DNA of 64,000 nucleotides from Manihot esculenta. Lineage: Eukaryota > Streptophyta > Magnoliopsida > Malpighiales > Euphorbiaceae. A program made the translations under genes and the position numbers. The stretch covers positions 15,686,263 to 15,750,262 of the forward strand of contig NC_035169.2 in assembly GCF_001659605.2 (NCBI RefSeq), read 5' to 3'. This document shows, in pieces, positions 44,485-55,123 of this stretch. The first letter of the stretch is position 1. Every line of letters begins with the position of its first letter. Under the pieces are notes generated by a model that was not told the DNA's origin, did no database searches, and saw only the letters and a list, made by a program, of their open reading frames with translations.

Positions 44485-45516
44485 GTTTATCAGAGCTAGC
44501 CAGAGGTGAGTGGAATAAACCTTAAGTTTTAAATTAAAGGAAATGTGAATTTTGAGCATGATCCATGCATCATGAATGCCATGAGATATAGTAGGTTGTT
44601 TGCATTAGTATTCACGAATATGTTGCATTGCATTTATGATATTGATGTTGATGTGGATTGGTTATTGGATGATCCTTTAGTCCTCATATGATATGATGAT
44701 GTTATGGCATGATATGATATGGAAGTCCAGGTTGTACCCATTCTACGTCCCTGGCACGATGTAAGAGGAAGTCCAGGTTGTACCCATTCTACGTCCCTGG
44801 CACAGTTGGACTGTATGATATGTTATGTTATGTTAAGGGAAAGACCGGTTGTACCCATTCTACGTCCCGGCACAGTTGGACTATGTAGAGGACTATTGGT
44901 GACAATACCATCCGAGATGTGATTTGTTGTGATGTGTTGCATTCCATGAAAGCATGAAATTTTAATATATTGTTTTCATTATTCTGCTCACTGGGCTTTG
45001 TAGCTCACCCCTCTCCCCTAACCCCAGATGTGCAGGTACAGGGTAGACTAGAAGGTTAGCCAGAGTTTATTGAAGTATGTTGATGTAATAGTTAGATTGT
45101 GGACATGACAATTGTATTATGATGTAATGTAAGAGATTTCAGTATGTTATGTAACGAGGTATATTGAGGTGATAGATGTGCTTGACCCTATAAGTATTGT
45201 AATCCCTTTGATACATGATCTATAGAAATGTTTTATAATGTTTATGTTTAAGCCAACTCATCTCATGTTGTATCGCCCGTTGGGGCATTGATGAGATCCC
45301 ACAGAGGGATCATGATTATGATCAGGACTATGTACATGTATGTTCAGGTTGAGTTGGATAAATGAAAGGAAAGTTTAAATTTTTATGTATGATTGTTGAT
45401 CATGTATGGGATTATACAGGTTTACAGGTTTTATGTTTGGCTTGCTACGGGTCCCGGCGGCCTTAAGTCGACCCGGATCCTAGCGCCGGTAACGGTCCGA
45501 TTTTCGGGTCGTTACA
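44485..45516 (+). mobile_element. G4 5' LTR, third segment
   Basis: Resumes after the G3 target duplication and ends TTCGGGTCGTTACA. It holds three hairpin units (44725-44757, 44771-44803, 44844-44872); the third has lost one base on each arm. Confidence 0.93.
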
Positions 45517-45519
45517 GAA

Positions 45520-45532
45520 TGGTATCAGAGCC
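45520..45532 (+). promoter_or_regulatory. G4 primer binding site, initiator tRNA-Met
   Basis: TGGTATCAGAGCC, three bases after the LTR end. Confidence 0.9.
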
Positions 45533-45785
45533 CTAGGTTCATAGGATCGGACCGAGAGTGTCGGGCTCATAGATGTTCTAGAAGGTCAAGCACAATAGGA
45601 AGGTCATGTCCACTAGGATAGGATGTTGGGTCCTGTCTTGTATGATGATGTGAAATGCCATGATTTTATACATGTGCATTGATGCTATGATATGAATGAT
45701 GTATATGTGATGAGGGTTCATGTGTGCCCACATGAACCATATGATGCTAATGTTTGTATGATGTGTACTGTTTTTCAGAAATAGG

Positions 45786-46601
45786 ATGAGAGGAACTCGT
45801 CGATCTGCACGATTGACTGGAGTGCCACCTGAGGATGAGGGCACGAGCGCCCGTCCTCCCACATTGCCTAGGGCAATGTCTTGTAGAGCCAACAGAGATA
45901 GGGTGTCAAGGGACCCTAGAAGGTCTTTTGATGCTAGCAGAAGGGGGACAGATAGAGGAGGAAGTTCTTCAGGAGTGAGGAAGGTTATGGAAGAGGATCA
46001 GAGGAGGGATGGGAACCTGGATGTGAGCATGGAGGAAGAAGGGACAGGGGAGTCTCAGGGAGGCGTTCAGGCCTCGGGGTTTGGTTTTCCACCCCATTAT
46101 CCACCCTTCCCACAGGGTTCAGGGTATCCGATGGGAGGTACATCGGATTACTCCAGCTTTAACCCCTACCCTACCTACATGCCTTATCCACCTTTCTATC
46201 CACCTTACACACAGTACCCAGCTTATCCACCCTCACCCTTCTATCCAAACCCGGCAAACCCCACCTCGGGGAATGCTGCACCTCCACCTCCACCACCTAC
46301 AGAACCAGCAGCCCCAGTTACTCAACCTCCTAGACCTAGCTCAGCTGATGGGAGCAAGGTAAAGATGACAGATTACCTCAAGCTAGATGCTCCCAAATAC
46401 AAGTCAGGGGATGACCCCTTTGAGTATCTGAGAGTGGTGAAGACAATAACTGATGAGCTAGGGGCAAGTGACAGCAGGGCCATTCAGATGGCAAGGTTCA
46501 CTTTAAAGTGCAAGAAGGCACGGGAATGGTTCAAGTGTTATGTGGACCCAAGACTAGACGGTATGACATGGGAAGAATTTGCGAATGAGTTCGCTGGATG
46601 A
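45786..46601 (+). pseudogene. G4 gag, N-terminal part
   Basis: Starts at the ATG of MRGTRRSARLTGVPPEDEG, right after a pyrimidine-rich AG (45777-45778). It has the same Pro/Tyr-rich region as G3 (FYPPYTQYPAYPPSPF) and the gag core YLKLDAPKYKSGDDPFEYLR. It ends at 46599-46601 in TGA where G3 has TGG (Trp), a single G-to-A change; the frame is otherwise continuous with the next entry. Confidence 0.92.
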
Positions 46602-49484
46602 GCTTTTCCAGACAGTTCCAGAGAACTGAAGATGATTGAGTTTGAGCAACTGAGGCAGTCAGAGCACATGGGTGTAGAGGAGTTCACGGATAAATTCTTG
46701 GAGCTATTGCCTTTTTCAGGGCAAGCTCTAGATACAGATACGAAGAAAGCCAAGAGGTATGTTATGAAGCTGCATTCCAGGTACTCCTCACTGATTCAGT
46801 CAGTTGAGAGAGAAAGTTTCCACACTGTGGTGGATATGGCTCGAAGAATGGAAGCAAATGCTATAGTTGAGGGGTCAGTGAAGCAGTCAGTGACCCAGTC
46901 TTCAGGGGTTAAGACCCCAGGCAGAGGAGGACCAGGTTTCTCTTCTCAGAGCTCAGGTAAGAAGAGGTGGGATAACACCACCAGGAAGCCGAAGAAGAAT
47001 AAGTTTTGGAATAAGTTGAAATCCGGTCTGGGATTTGGCGGTGGCTCGAGCTCAGGCTCAGATGGTACAGAATGCCAGAGATGTGGAAGACCGCACAGGG
47101 GAGTGTGTCGAGCTGGGACTAATACATGTTTCAGATGTGGACAGGAGGGACACATAGCTCGGGAGTGTCCTAGAGCGCCTTTTATGGGCCAGCCCCAGCA
47201 GACAGCTTCTGGTAGTGTGGCACAGCCAGTAGTTCCAGCCACAACTCAGGGCAGTGGCAGAGGTAGAGGGAGAGGGGCAGCCTCTTCTTCTGGTTCCCGA
47301 GGTGAAGGTCCCTCAGCTCCAGCCAGGATCTTCACCATGACACAGCAGGAGGCTAACACATCCAACACCGTGGTGTCAGGTAATCTCGTCATTGGGTGTT
47401 CTGATGTGTATGCATTAATGGACCCGGGTGCATCTCATTCATTTATTGCTCCGAGAGCCGTTGAGAGGTTGGGTCTGATAGTCTCTGGGTTAGAGTGTCC
47501 CCTATGGGTCAGTGGACCCAAGTGTGACCCGTCAGTGGCAGTGTCAGTCTGCCAGTACAGTCCAGTTTTTATTGAGGGAAGATGCCTCTCCGCCGACCTT
47601 GTGGTTCTAGATTTGACAGACTTTGACGTCATTCTAGGGATGGATTGGCTATCTACCCATGGTGCTACCTTGGACTGCAGAGACAAGGTAGTCAGGTTCA
47701 GAGATCAGAACGGGTCAGAGGTCGTCTTCAGAGGAGACCAGAGGGGCACACCTAGAGGTCTGATATCAGCTCTTCAGGCTCGTAGGTTGCTTAGGAAGGG
47801 ATGTCAGGGGTACTTAGCTCATGTGAGAGAGCTAGACAGTCAGGTCAGGGAGCCGGCCTCGGTGCCAGTTGTCAGAGAGTTTCAGGATGTCTTTCCAGAC
47901 GAACTTCCAGGTTTACCACCTGCTAGGGAGATAGAGTTCGAGATAGAGTTGGTGCCTGGAACTAGACCGATCTCTATCCCTCCCTACAGGATGGCCCCAG
48001 CCGAGTTAAAGGAGTTGAAAGAGCAATTGCAGGAGTTGGTAGGAAAGGGCTTCATCCGACAGAGTACCTCACCTTGGGGTGCTCCGGTCTTGTTTGTGAG
48101 AAAGAAGGATGGATCCCTTAGACTTTGTATCGACTACAGGCAGTTGAACAAAGTCACTACCAAGAATAGGTACCCATTGCCAAGGATCGATGATCTATTC
48201 GACCAGCTAGCAGGAGCGGGTTGTTTCTCCAAAATAGATCTAAGATCGGGGTACCATCAGCTAAGGATAAGGGATGAGGATGTGCCGAAGACAGCCTTCA
48301 GGACCAGATATGGGCATTTTGAGTTCCTTGTAATGCCGTTCGGGTTAACCAACGCCCCTGCAGCATTCATGGATCTCATGAACAGAGTGTTTAGCCAGTA
48401 CCTGGATCACTTCGTTATTGTCTTCATAGATGATATCTTGGTGTATTCCAGGAATGCAGAGGAGCATGCCCATCATCTGCGGTTGGTCTTGCAAACCTTG
48501 AGGGAACATGGCTTGTATGCCAAGTTCTCTAAATGTGAGTTCTGGCTGAGGAGCATTTCGTTCTTGGGGCATGTAGTGTCAGAGAATGGAATAGAGGTAG
48601 ACCCCAAGAAGACAGAAACTGTGGCTAACTGGCCTAGACCCACTTCAGTGACGGAGATTAGGAGTTTCTTGGGTTTGGCAGGTTACTACAGGAGGTTCGT
48701 TCAGGACTTCTCAAAGATAGCAGCTCCTCTGACCAGACTAACCAGGAAGAATCAGAAATTTCTGTGGACCGACCAGTGCGAAGAGAGTTTTGAAGAGCTT
48801 AAGAAGAGGTTGACTTCAGCACCAGTTTTAGCTCTGCCATCCAGTGATGAGGACTTTACAGTCTTTTGTGATGCGTCCCGTGTGGGACTGGGTTGTGTGC
48901 TAATGCAAAATGAGAGGGTGATCGCTTATGCTTCTAGGCAGCTGAAGAAGCACGAGTTGAATTACCCCACACATGACCTAGAAATGGCAGCAGTAATCTT
49001 TGCACTCAAGATGTGGAGGCACTACCTCTATGGAGTAAAATGTGAGATCTTCACAGATCATAAAAGCCTGCAGTACATCCTGAGTCAAAGAGATTTGAAT
49101 TTGAGACAGAGGAGATGGGTAGAGTTGCTGAGTGACTATGATTGCAAGATTCAGTATCATCTGGGTAAGGCGAATGTCGTGGCAGACGCCCTAAGCCGGA
49201 AGTCACTAGGCAGTTTATCCCACATATCGGCAGAGAGGAGGCCAGTGGTGAAGGAGTTCTACAAGCTTATTGAGGAAGGTCTACAGATGGAGTTATCTGG
49301 TACAGGTGCCTTGGTGGCCCAGATGAGAGTGGCACCCGTGTTTCTGGAGCAGGTGGCTCAGAAACAGCATGAGGACCCGGAGTTAGTGAAGATTGCCAGG
49401 ACTGTTCAGTCAGGCAATGATAGCGAGTTCAGATTCGACAGCAAGGGGATCCTCCGCTATGGGAGCAGACTGTGTACCAGATGA
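46602..49484 (+). pseudogene. G4 gag C-terminus, protease, reverse transcriptase, RNase H
   Basis: Continues the gag frame after the TGA; the first in-frame ATG at 46632 is internal. Zinc knuckles [12 protein letters not shown] (about 47073) and [14 protein letters not shown] (about 47128), protease motif [10 protein letters not shown] (about 47420), reverse transcriptase with [12 protein letters not shown] and FIDD (about 48425-48436), RNase H with [12 protein letters not shown] and [11 protein letters not shown], and the linker to integrase. A two-base deletion near 49470 (cgactttgtgtacc in G3, agactgtgtacc here) shifts the frame and ends it at 49484. Apart from the TGA and this frameshift the whole polyprotein is open, so loss of coding is recent. 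Confidence 0.93.
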
Positions 49485-50763
49485 CATTGGGCTAAAAGGA
49501 GACATTATGAGAGAAGCTCATAATGCAAGATACAGCATTCACCCTGGGGCCACCAAGATGTATCAAGATCTAAAGAAGGTTTATTGGTGGCCAGCTATGA
49601 AGAAAGAAGTGGCACAGTTCGTGTCAGCCTGCGAAGTGTGTCAGAGGGTGAAGCTGGAACATCATAAGCCGGCTGGAATGCTTAACCCGCTACCTATTCC
49701 AGAGTGGAAATGGGAAAATATAGCTATGGACTTCGTAGTGGGGTTACCGGCGGCGTCCAACAGAGTGGACTCCATATGGGTGATTGTGGACAGACTCACC
49801 AAATCTGCTCACTTCATTCCTGTCAGGAGTGGCTACTCTGTGGACAAGTTGGCGCAGGTATATGTGGATGAGATCGTCAGGCTGCATGGGGTTCCTGTTT
49901 CGATAGTGTCAGATAGAGGGCCCCAGTTCACCTCCAGGTTTTGGCAGAGTCTGCAGAATGCTATGGGTACTAGGTTGGATTTCAGTACTGCCTTCCACCC
50001 CCAGACTGATGGACAGTCAGAAAGGACCATCCAGACTATCGAGGATATGCTCAGAATGTGTGTGCTGGACTTTGGCGGTTCTTGGAGGCAGCATCTACCT
50101 TTGGTGGAGTTTGCCTACAACAACAGCCATCATGCTAGCATCGGGATGGCTCCATATGAAGCTTTGTACGGAAGGAAGTGCAGATCACCTGTTTGCTGGG
50201 AGGAAGTTGGAGAAAAGGCCTTGGCAGGGCCTGAGCTAGTGGAGATCACCAGCAGGGTGGTACCCATAATCAGAGAGAGAATCAAGACTGCTGCCAGCAG
50301 ACAGAAGAGCTATGCAGACGTCCGCAGGAGACAGTTAGAGTTTCAGGAGGGGGATTTGGTATTGCTCAAGGTGTCCCCAATGAAGGGAGTGGTTCGCTTC
50401 GGGAAGAAAGGTAAACTAGCCCCACGATACATCGGACCCTTTGAAGTCTTGCAAAAGATTGGGAATGTGTCGTATAAGCTGGATTTACCTGCTTCAATGG
50501 AAAGAATCCATCCGGTTTTCCATGTTTCTATGTTGAGGAAATTTGTGTCAGATCCGAGCAAGGTTCTTAGTGAGCCTGATGTGGAGGTCCAAGAGGATCT
50601 CACCTATGTTGAACAGCCAATACGGATCATAGACACCCAGATCAGAAAGTTAAGAAACAAGGAAATCCCAATGGTGAAAGTCCTATGGAACCACCACAAC
50701 TTGGAAGAGTGCACTTGGGAGACACGGGAGTCTATGCTCCAGCAGTACCCTCATCTCTTTTAA
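49475..50763 (+). pseudogene. G4 integrase and chromodomain
   Basis: Resumes in the shifted frame at [15 protein letters not shown] region (HPGATKMYQDL, CEVCQRVKLEH, about 49535-49650), catalytic Asp in AMDFVVGL (about 49727), Asp in SDRGPQF (about 49911), Glu in DGQSERT (about 50020), [11 protein letters not shown], and a C-terminal chromodomain (about 50610-50760). All three catalytic residues are present, unlike the left Tekay copy. The stop at 50761-50763 is followed by about 100 bases to the polypurine tract. Confidence 0.93.
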
Positions 50764-50860
50764 GGTTAGATCCCTATATGTTTATGTGCTATGTATGTAT
50801 GTTATGTTTTATGCCATGCTATGTGTGCTAGTTGAGGTACATTCGGGGACGAATGTTCTT

Positions 50861-50873
50861 AAGGGGGGGAGAA
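50861..50873 (+). promoter_or_regulatory. G4 polypurine tract
   Basis: Purine run aaggggggagaa, directly before the 3' LTR. Confidence 0.88.
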
Positions 50874-53183
50874 TGTAATACCCGGCTAGACTCCGGTATC
50901 GAAATTCCTACCGTCCGGTGGAATCTCGGATGTCGGAAGCCTCTAGTAGGGTAGAAACATGTTTTCATAAAATGTTTTAAGGTATTTCATGGTTTTAAGT
51001 ACGAAAATTAAATGAGTTTTGCATGAAAAGTCTTTGGAGGAAAACCCAGGTTCGGCCGCCGAAAGTCAAGTTCGGCCGCCGAACATGCATGCGTTTTGGA
51101 GGCACGTTAGGCCCCCGAAAGCATGAGTGAGGGCAGTCCAGGTTCGGCCGCCGAAAGTCAAGTTCGGCCGCCGAACATGGCATGCATGCGGAAGCACTTT
51201 CGGCCCCCGAACGTGGCCTGGCCAGCCACTATAAAAGGGTCACTTAGCCGAAATGGGCGAGCTTTCTCCCATTTTCGGCCATAGCTAGCTTCCGACCTCC
51301 CTCTCCCCAGATCTAGTGTTTTTCCTTCAAATCCCCACCATTTTTCTTGAGTTTTAAGCTTGCATTGAAGATTTTGAACTTTTGAAACAAGTTTTGGAGC
51401 TTTGGAAACTCAGGAGCTCATTTTCGTGGATCTCCAAGTTTGGGTCGTCTTCCTCTCGATCTTCAAGAGGTAAGGCCGATCTTAAGCTCCTTATATGTTT
51501 TAAAGAAGTTTTATGAAGTTTTATGGGGTAGAAATGCATGTTTAAGTTAGTTGAGCTATGTTAGGTTTTATGGAATTTTTGAGCAATGTGGCATGTTTGA
51601 GTATGTTTGAAGTGTTGTAGTTGGGGTATATGCTTGTTTGAGGCCCCTAGGAGCTTGTATGCATGTTTTGGTTGAGTGGTATGCATGATTTGAGCTTGGG
51701 AGGCGAAATGTGCATAGGAAAGCTGGTTTCTGCCATTCTGGGAGAAACCAGGTTCGGCCGCCGAAGGGACTTTCGGCCGCCGAACCCCCTTGTGGAGGCA
51801 GGCCTTTCGGCTGCCGAAGTTGCCCCCGAAAAGAGACTTTCGTCTCTGTCTGGGACTTTCGGCCGCCGAAGGTGCCGCCGAACATGCATGAGTTTCGGCC
51901 GCCGAAGGTGCCGCCGAACCTGCCTGACTTTCGGCTCTGGAGGGACTTTTGGCCGCCGAACCTGCCGCCGAAAGTGCCCTGTCCAGCCATTTCTTGCATG
52001 TTGTTATGTGATTGTTTCATGATGTTTTAGGGGCTTTTTGGGGAGTATATTAGAGTCATGTTTATGTATGTTTGGTCCCTCATTGGAGTCCACCTGTGTA
52101 GGTTCGGACCCGAGGAACCGAGGACCCCAGCAGTGAGCCAGCTGCTACAGAGTTTGTCAGAGCTAGCCAGAGGTGAGTGGAATAAACCTTAAGTTTTAAA
52201 TTAAAGGAAATGTGAATTTTGAGCATGATCCATGCATCATGAATGCCATGAGATATAGTAGGTTGTTTGCATTAGTATTCACGAATATGTTGCATTGCAT
52301 TTATGATATTGATGTTGATGTGGATTGGTTATTGGATGATCCTTTAGTCCTCATATGATATGATGATGTTATGGCATGATATGATATGGAAGTCCAGGTT
52401 GTACCCATTCTACGTCCCTGGCACGATGTAAGAGGAAGTCCAGGTTGTACCCATTCTACGTCCCTGGCACAGTTGGACTGTATGATATGTTATGTTATGT
52501 TAAGGGAAAGACCGGTTGTACCCATTCTACGTCCCGGCACAGTTGGACTATGTAGAGGACTATTGGTGACAATACCATCCGAGATGTGATTTGTTGTGAT
52601 GTGTTGCATTCCATGAAAGCATGAAATTTTAATATATTGTTTTCATTATTCTGCTCACTGGGCTTTGTAGCTCACCCCTCTCCCCTAACCCCAGATGTGC
52701 AGGTACAGGGTAGACTAGAAGGTTAGCCAGAGTTTATTGAAGTATGTTGATGTAATAGTTAGATTGTGGACATGACAATTGTATTATGATGTAATGTAAG
52801 AGATTTCAGTATGTTATGTAACGAGGTATATTGAGGTGATAGATGTGCTTGACCCTATGAGTATTGTAATCCCTTTGATACATGATCTATAGAAATGTTT
52901 TATAATGTTTATGTTTAAGCCAACTCATCTCATGTTGTATCGCCCGTTGGGGCATTGATGAGATCCCACAGAGGGATCATGATTATGATCAGGACTATGT
53001 ACATGTATGTTCAGGTTGAGTTGGATAAATGAAAGGAAAGTTTAAATTTTTATGTATGATTGTTGATCATGTATGGGATTATACAGGTTTACAGGTTTTA
53101 TGTTTGGCTTGCTACGGGTCCCGGCGGCCTTAAGTCGACCCGGATCCTAGCGCCGGTAACGGTCCGATTTTCGGATCGTTACA
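50874..53183 (+). mobile_element. G4 3' LTR
   Basis: 2310 bases, uninterrupted, and therefore the reference for the two insertions in the 5' LTR. TATAAAA is at 51230-51236, a GGTAAGG donor-like site at about 51471, ttcggccgccgaa clusters at 51049-51210 and 51752-51975, and hairpin units at 52388-52540. Most differences from the 5' LTR are C-to-T or G-to-A. Confidence 0.94.
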
Positions 53184-53345
53184 AATACTAATAATTTTGT
53201 CGGCGCAACAAGCACAATTGGGCGAAGGCGCGGTGGCCCCTACAACTGTTTTACCTTTTTGGGCCGCACGCGCCACTTTAACAAATTTGCTTCTTAACTG
53301 GGCCATATCTGCATGGATTAAAAAGTAAATAAGACAGTTCAAAAT
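53184..53345 (-). other. Pre-insertion locus, right flank of G4
   Basis: A short minus-strand coding-like segment starting at the ATG of MAQLRSKFVKVARAAQKG (about 53309), rich in Ala and Lys, with a C-A-C-C cysteine cluster before the G4 junction. Joined to 27685 and leftwards it continues into a proline run. I do not recognise the protein. Confidence 0.4.
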
Positions 53346-55110
53346 CTAAAAGAATTTAGAAAGAAAAATACTATATTCGCTAGTTAGGAAAGTGTTTCCC
53401 TAAGGCTGGGAAGGCTGGGCGAGTGAGGACTCCGAGTAGGATTTTTAATCAAATTACTCTCTTATATTTCTTACTATTCAATCTTCTAGAGGTGGAGTAG
53501 GATTTTTAATCAAGATAACTATGTATTTTTTTTAATAATTTTATATTTGATCAAATTAATATAAAAAAATAATAATAAAAAATTTTATTTTTGTAGCTTT
53601 ATCTATTTAATTAGATGGGATAATTTGTTGATAGACACAAAAAATTATAGTTTATAGGTAAAGCAGTAGAATGAATTTTGATGGTAAATAAAAATAAAAA
53701 AATTTTGATATATATTTTTTACAGTTAGGTTCAAATATATTATTAAATAATTTGCTGAAGAAATTTATATAGGGACATAAATGGGTAAAAATAAAAAAAT
53801 TAGCACTTAAATTTATATAAATGTATGTTGGAAAAAAATTTTATAGAGAGATTTAATGTGATAAAAATAGAAAAATTTTTACAAATAGAAGACCGAAATT
53901 TCTTTATATATGCCGTTTGAAAAAATTTTAAATTCAGATAAAATTTAGATATTTAGATTTATATATTTTTTTGTCAATATTAAAAAAATATAATATATTA
54001 TTAATTGTTATCATACTTCTTTTACAATTAGGTTGGTATCGTAAATATTTTTTTAAAAAAAATTATTATATATTTTGTTAGAGTAATTTTTATAGGCATA
54101 GAATGGGATAAAAATAAAAATATTTAATAAATAAATGTCTTAAATTTATATATATTTTTATTGAAAAAATTTTTTATAGATATATTTAATGTGATAAAAA
54201 AAAGGAAATTATAAATATAAAAGACTTTTGATATATGGTATTTGAAAAAATTTTAAGTTGGAATAAAATTAATAAAATTTAGATATTTAGATTTATATAA
54301 ATTTTGATTTGTCTATATTAAAAAATATAATATATTATTAATTCTTATAATAAATTTTTATTATTTATAATTCTATTGAAAATGTAGTAATTTAAAAAAA
54401 ATTAGTATATATGGTGTTGAAAAAGAAATTCTAGAAGTAAAACTTATTATAAAAGTAGAAGAAATTTATAATTTGTGTACGGATAAATTTAAAAAAATGA
54501 GAAATTTAATTTAATATTAAAATTTTGTATATTAAAAAATATAATATATCATTAATTGTTATAATAAATTTTTATTATTTATAATTATATTGAAAATGTA
54601 GTAATTAAAAAAAAATAGTATATATGATGTTAGAAAAAGAAATTATAGGAATAAAAATATTATAAAAGTAAAAAAAAAAATTATAAATAAATTTCTTTAA
54701 CTTTTCATATATGTTATTTTGAAGATTTTGTGTAGAGATAAATTTAGAAAAATGAGAAATTTAATTGAATTTAAAATTTTGCATATTAAAAAAAATATAA
54801 TATACTATTAACCGTTATAATAAATTTTTATTATTTATAATTATGTTGAAAATGTAGTAATTTAAAGAAATGAGTATATATGGTGTTGGAAAAAGAAATT
54901 ATAAAAATAAAAATATTATAAAAATAGAAAAAATTTATTAATAAATTTCTTAACTTTTATATATTGTTGGCAAGATTCTATGTAATTATAAATTTAAAAA
55001 ATGAGAAATTTAATTTGATATTAAAATTTTACATATTAAAAAAATATAACATATTATTAATTGTGTTGAAAATATAGTAATTTTTTATTTAGCTTGTAAT
55101 TTTTTAGTAG
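53346..55110. repeat. AT-rich region of diverged tandem repeats upstream of the MULE
   Basis: No gene. A pair of ~305-325-base copies spans about 53710-54350 (landmarks ttaca(g/a)ttaggtt at 53717 and 54021; gatatttagatttatat at 53947 and 54271). Then come shorter units of about 215-256 bases sharing ttatttataattatattgaaaatgtagtaatt (about 54361, 54576, 54832; partly 55055). A 19-base direct repeat gagtaggatttttaatcaa lies at 53432 and 53487. Confidence 0.7.
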
Positions 55111-55123
55111 AAGGAACAAAAAT

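Larger units (their letters stand above)
27686..53183 (+). mobile_element. G4: Tekay-type gypsy element hosting two nested insertions
   Basis: The element runs from the 5' LTR start TGTAATACCC (27686) to the 3' LTR end ATCGTTACA (53183). Both sides carry the target duplication AATAC (27681-27685 and 53184-53188). Its 5' LTR is split by the NA element (28150-34102) and by G3 (34942-44479). Without those it is about 10 kb, with LTRs of 2330 and 2310 bases that differ at roughly a dozen positions plus one 19-base and one 1-base length change. Order: LTR, initiator-Met primer site, gag-pol with chromodomain, polypurine tract, LTR. Confidence 0.93.
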
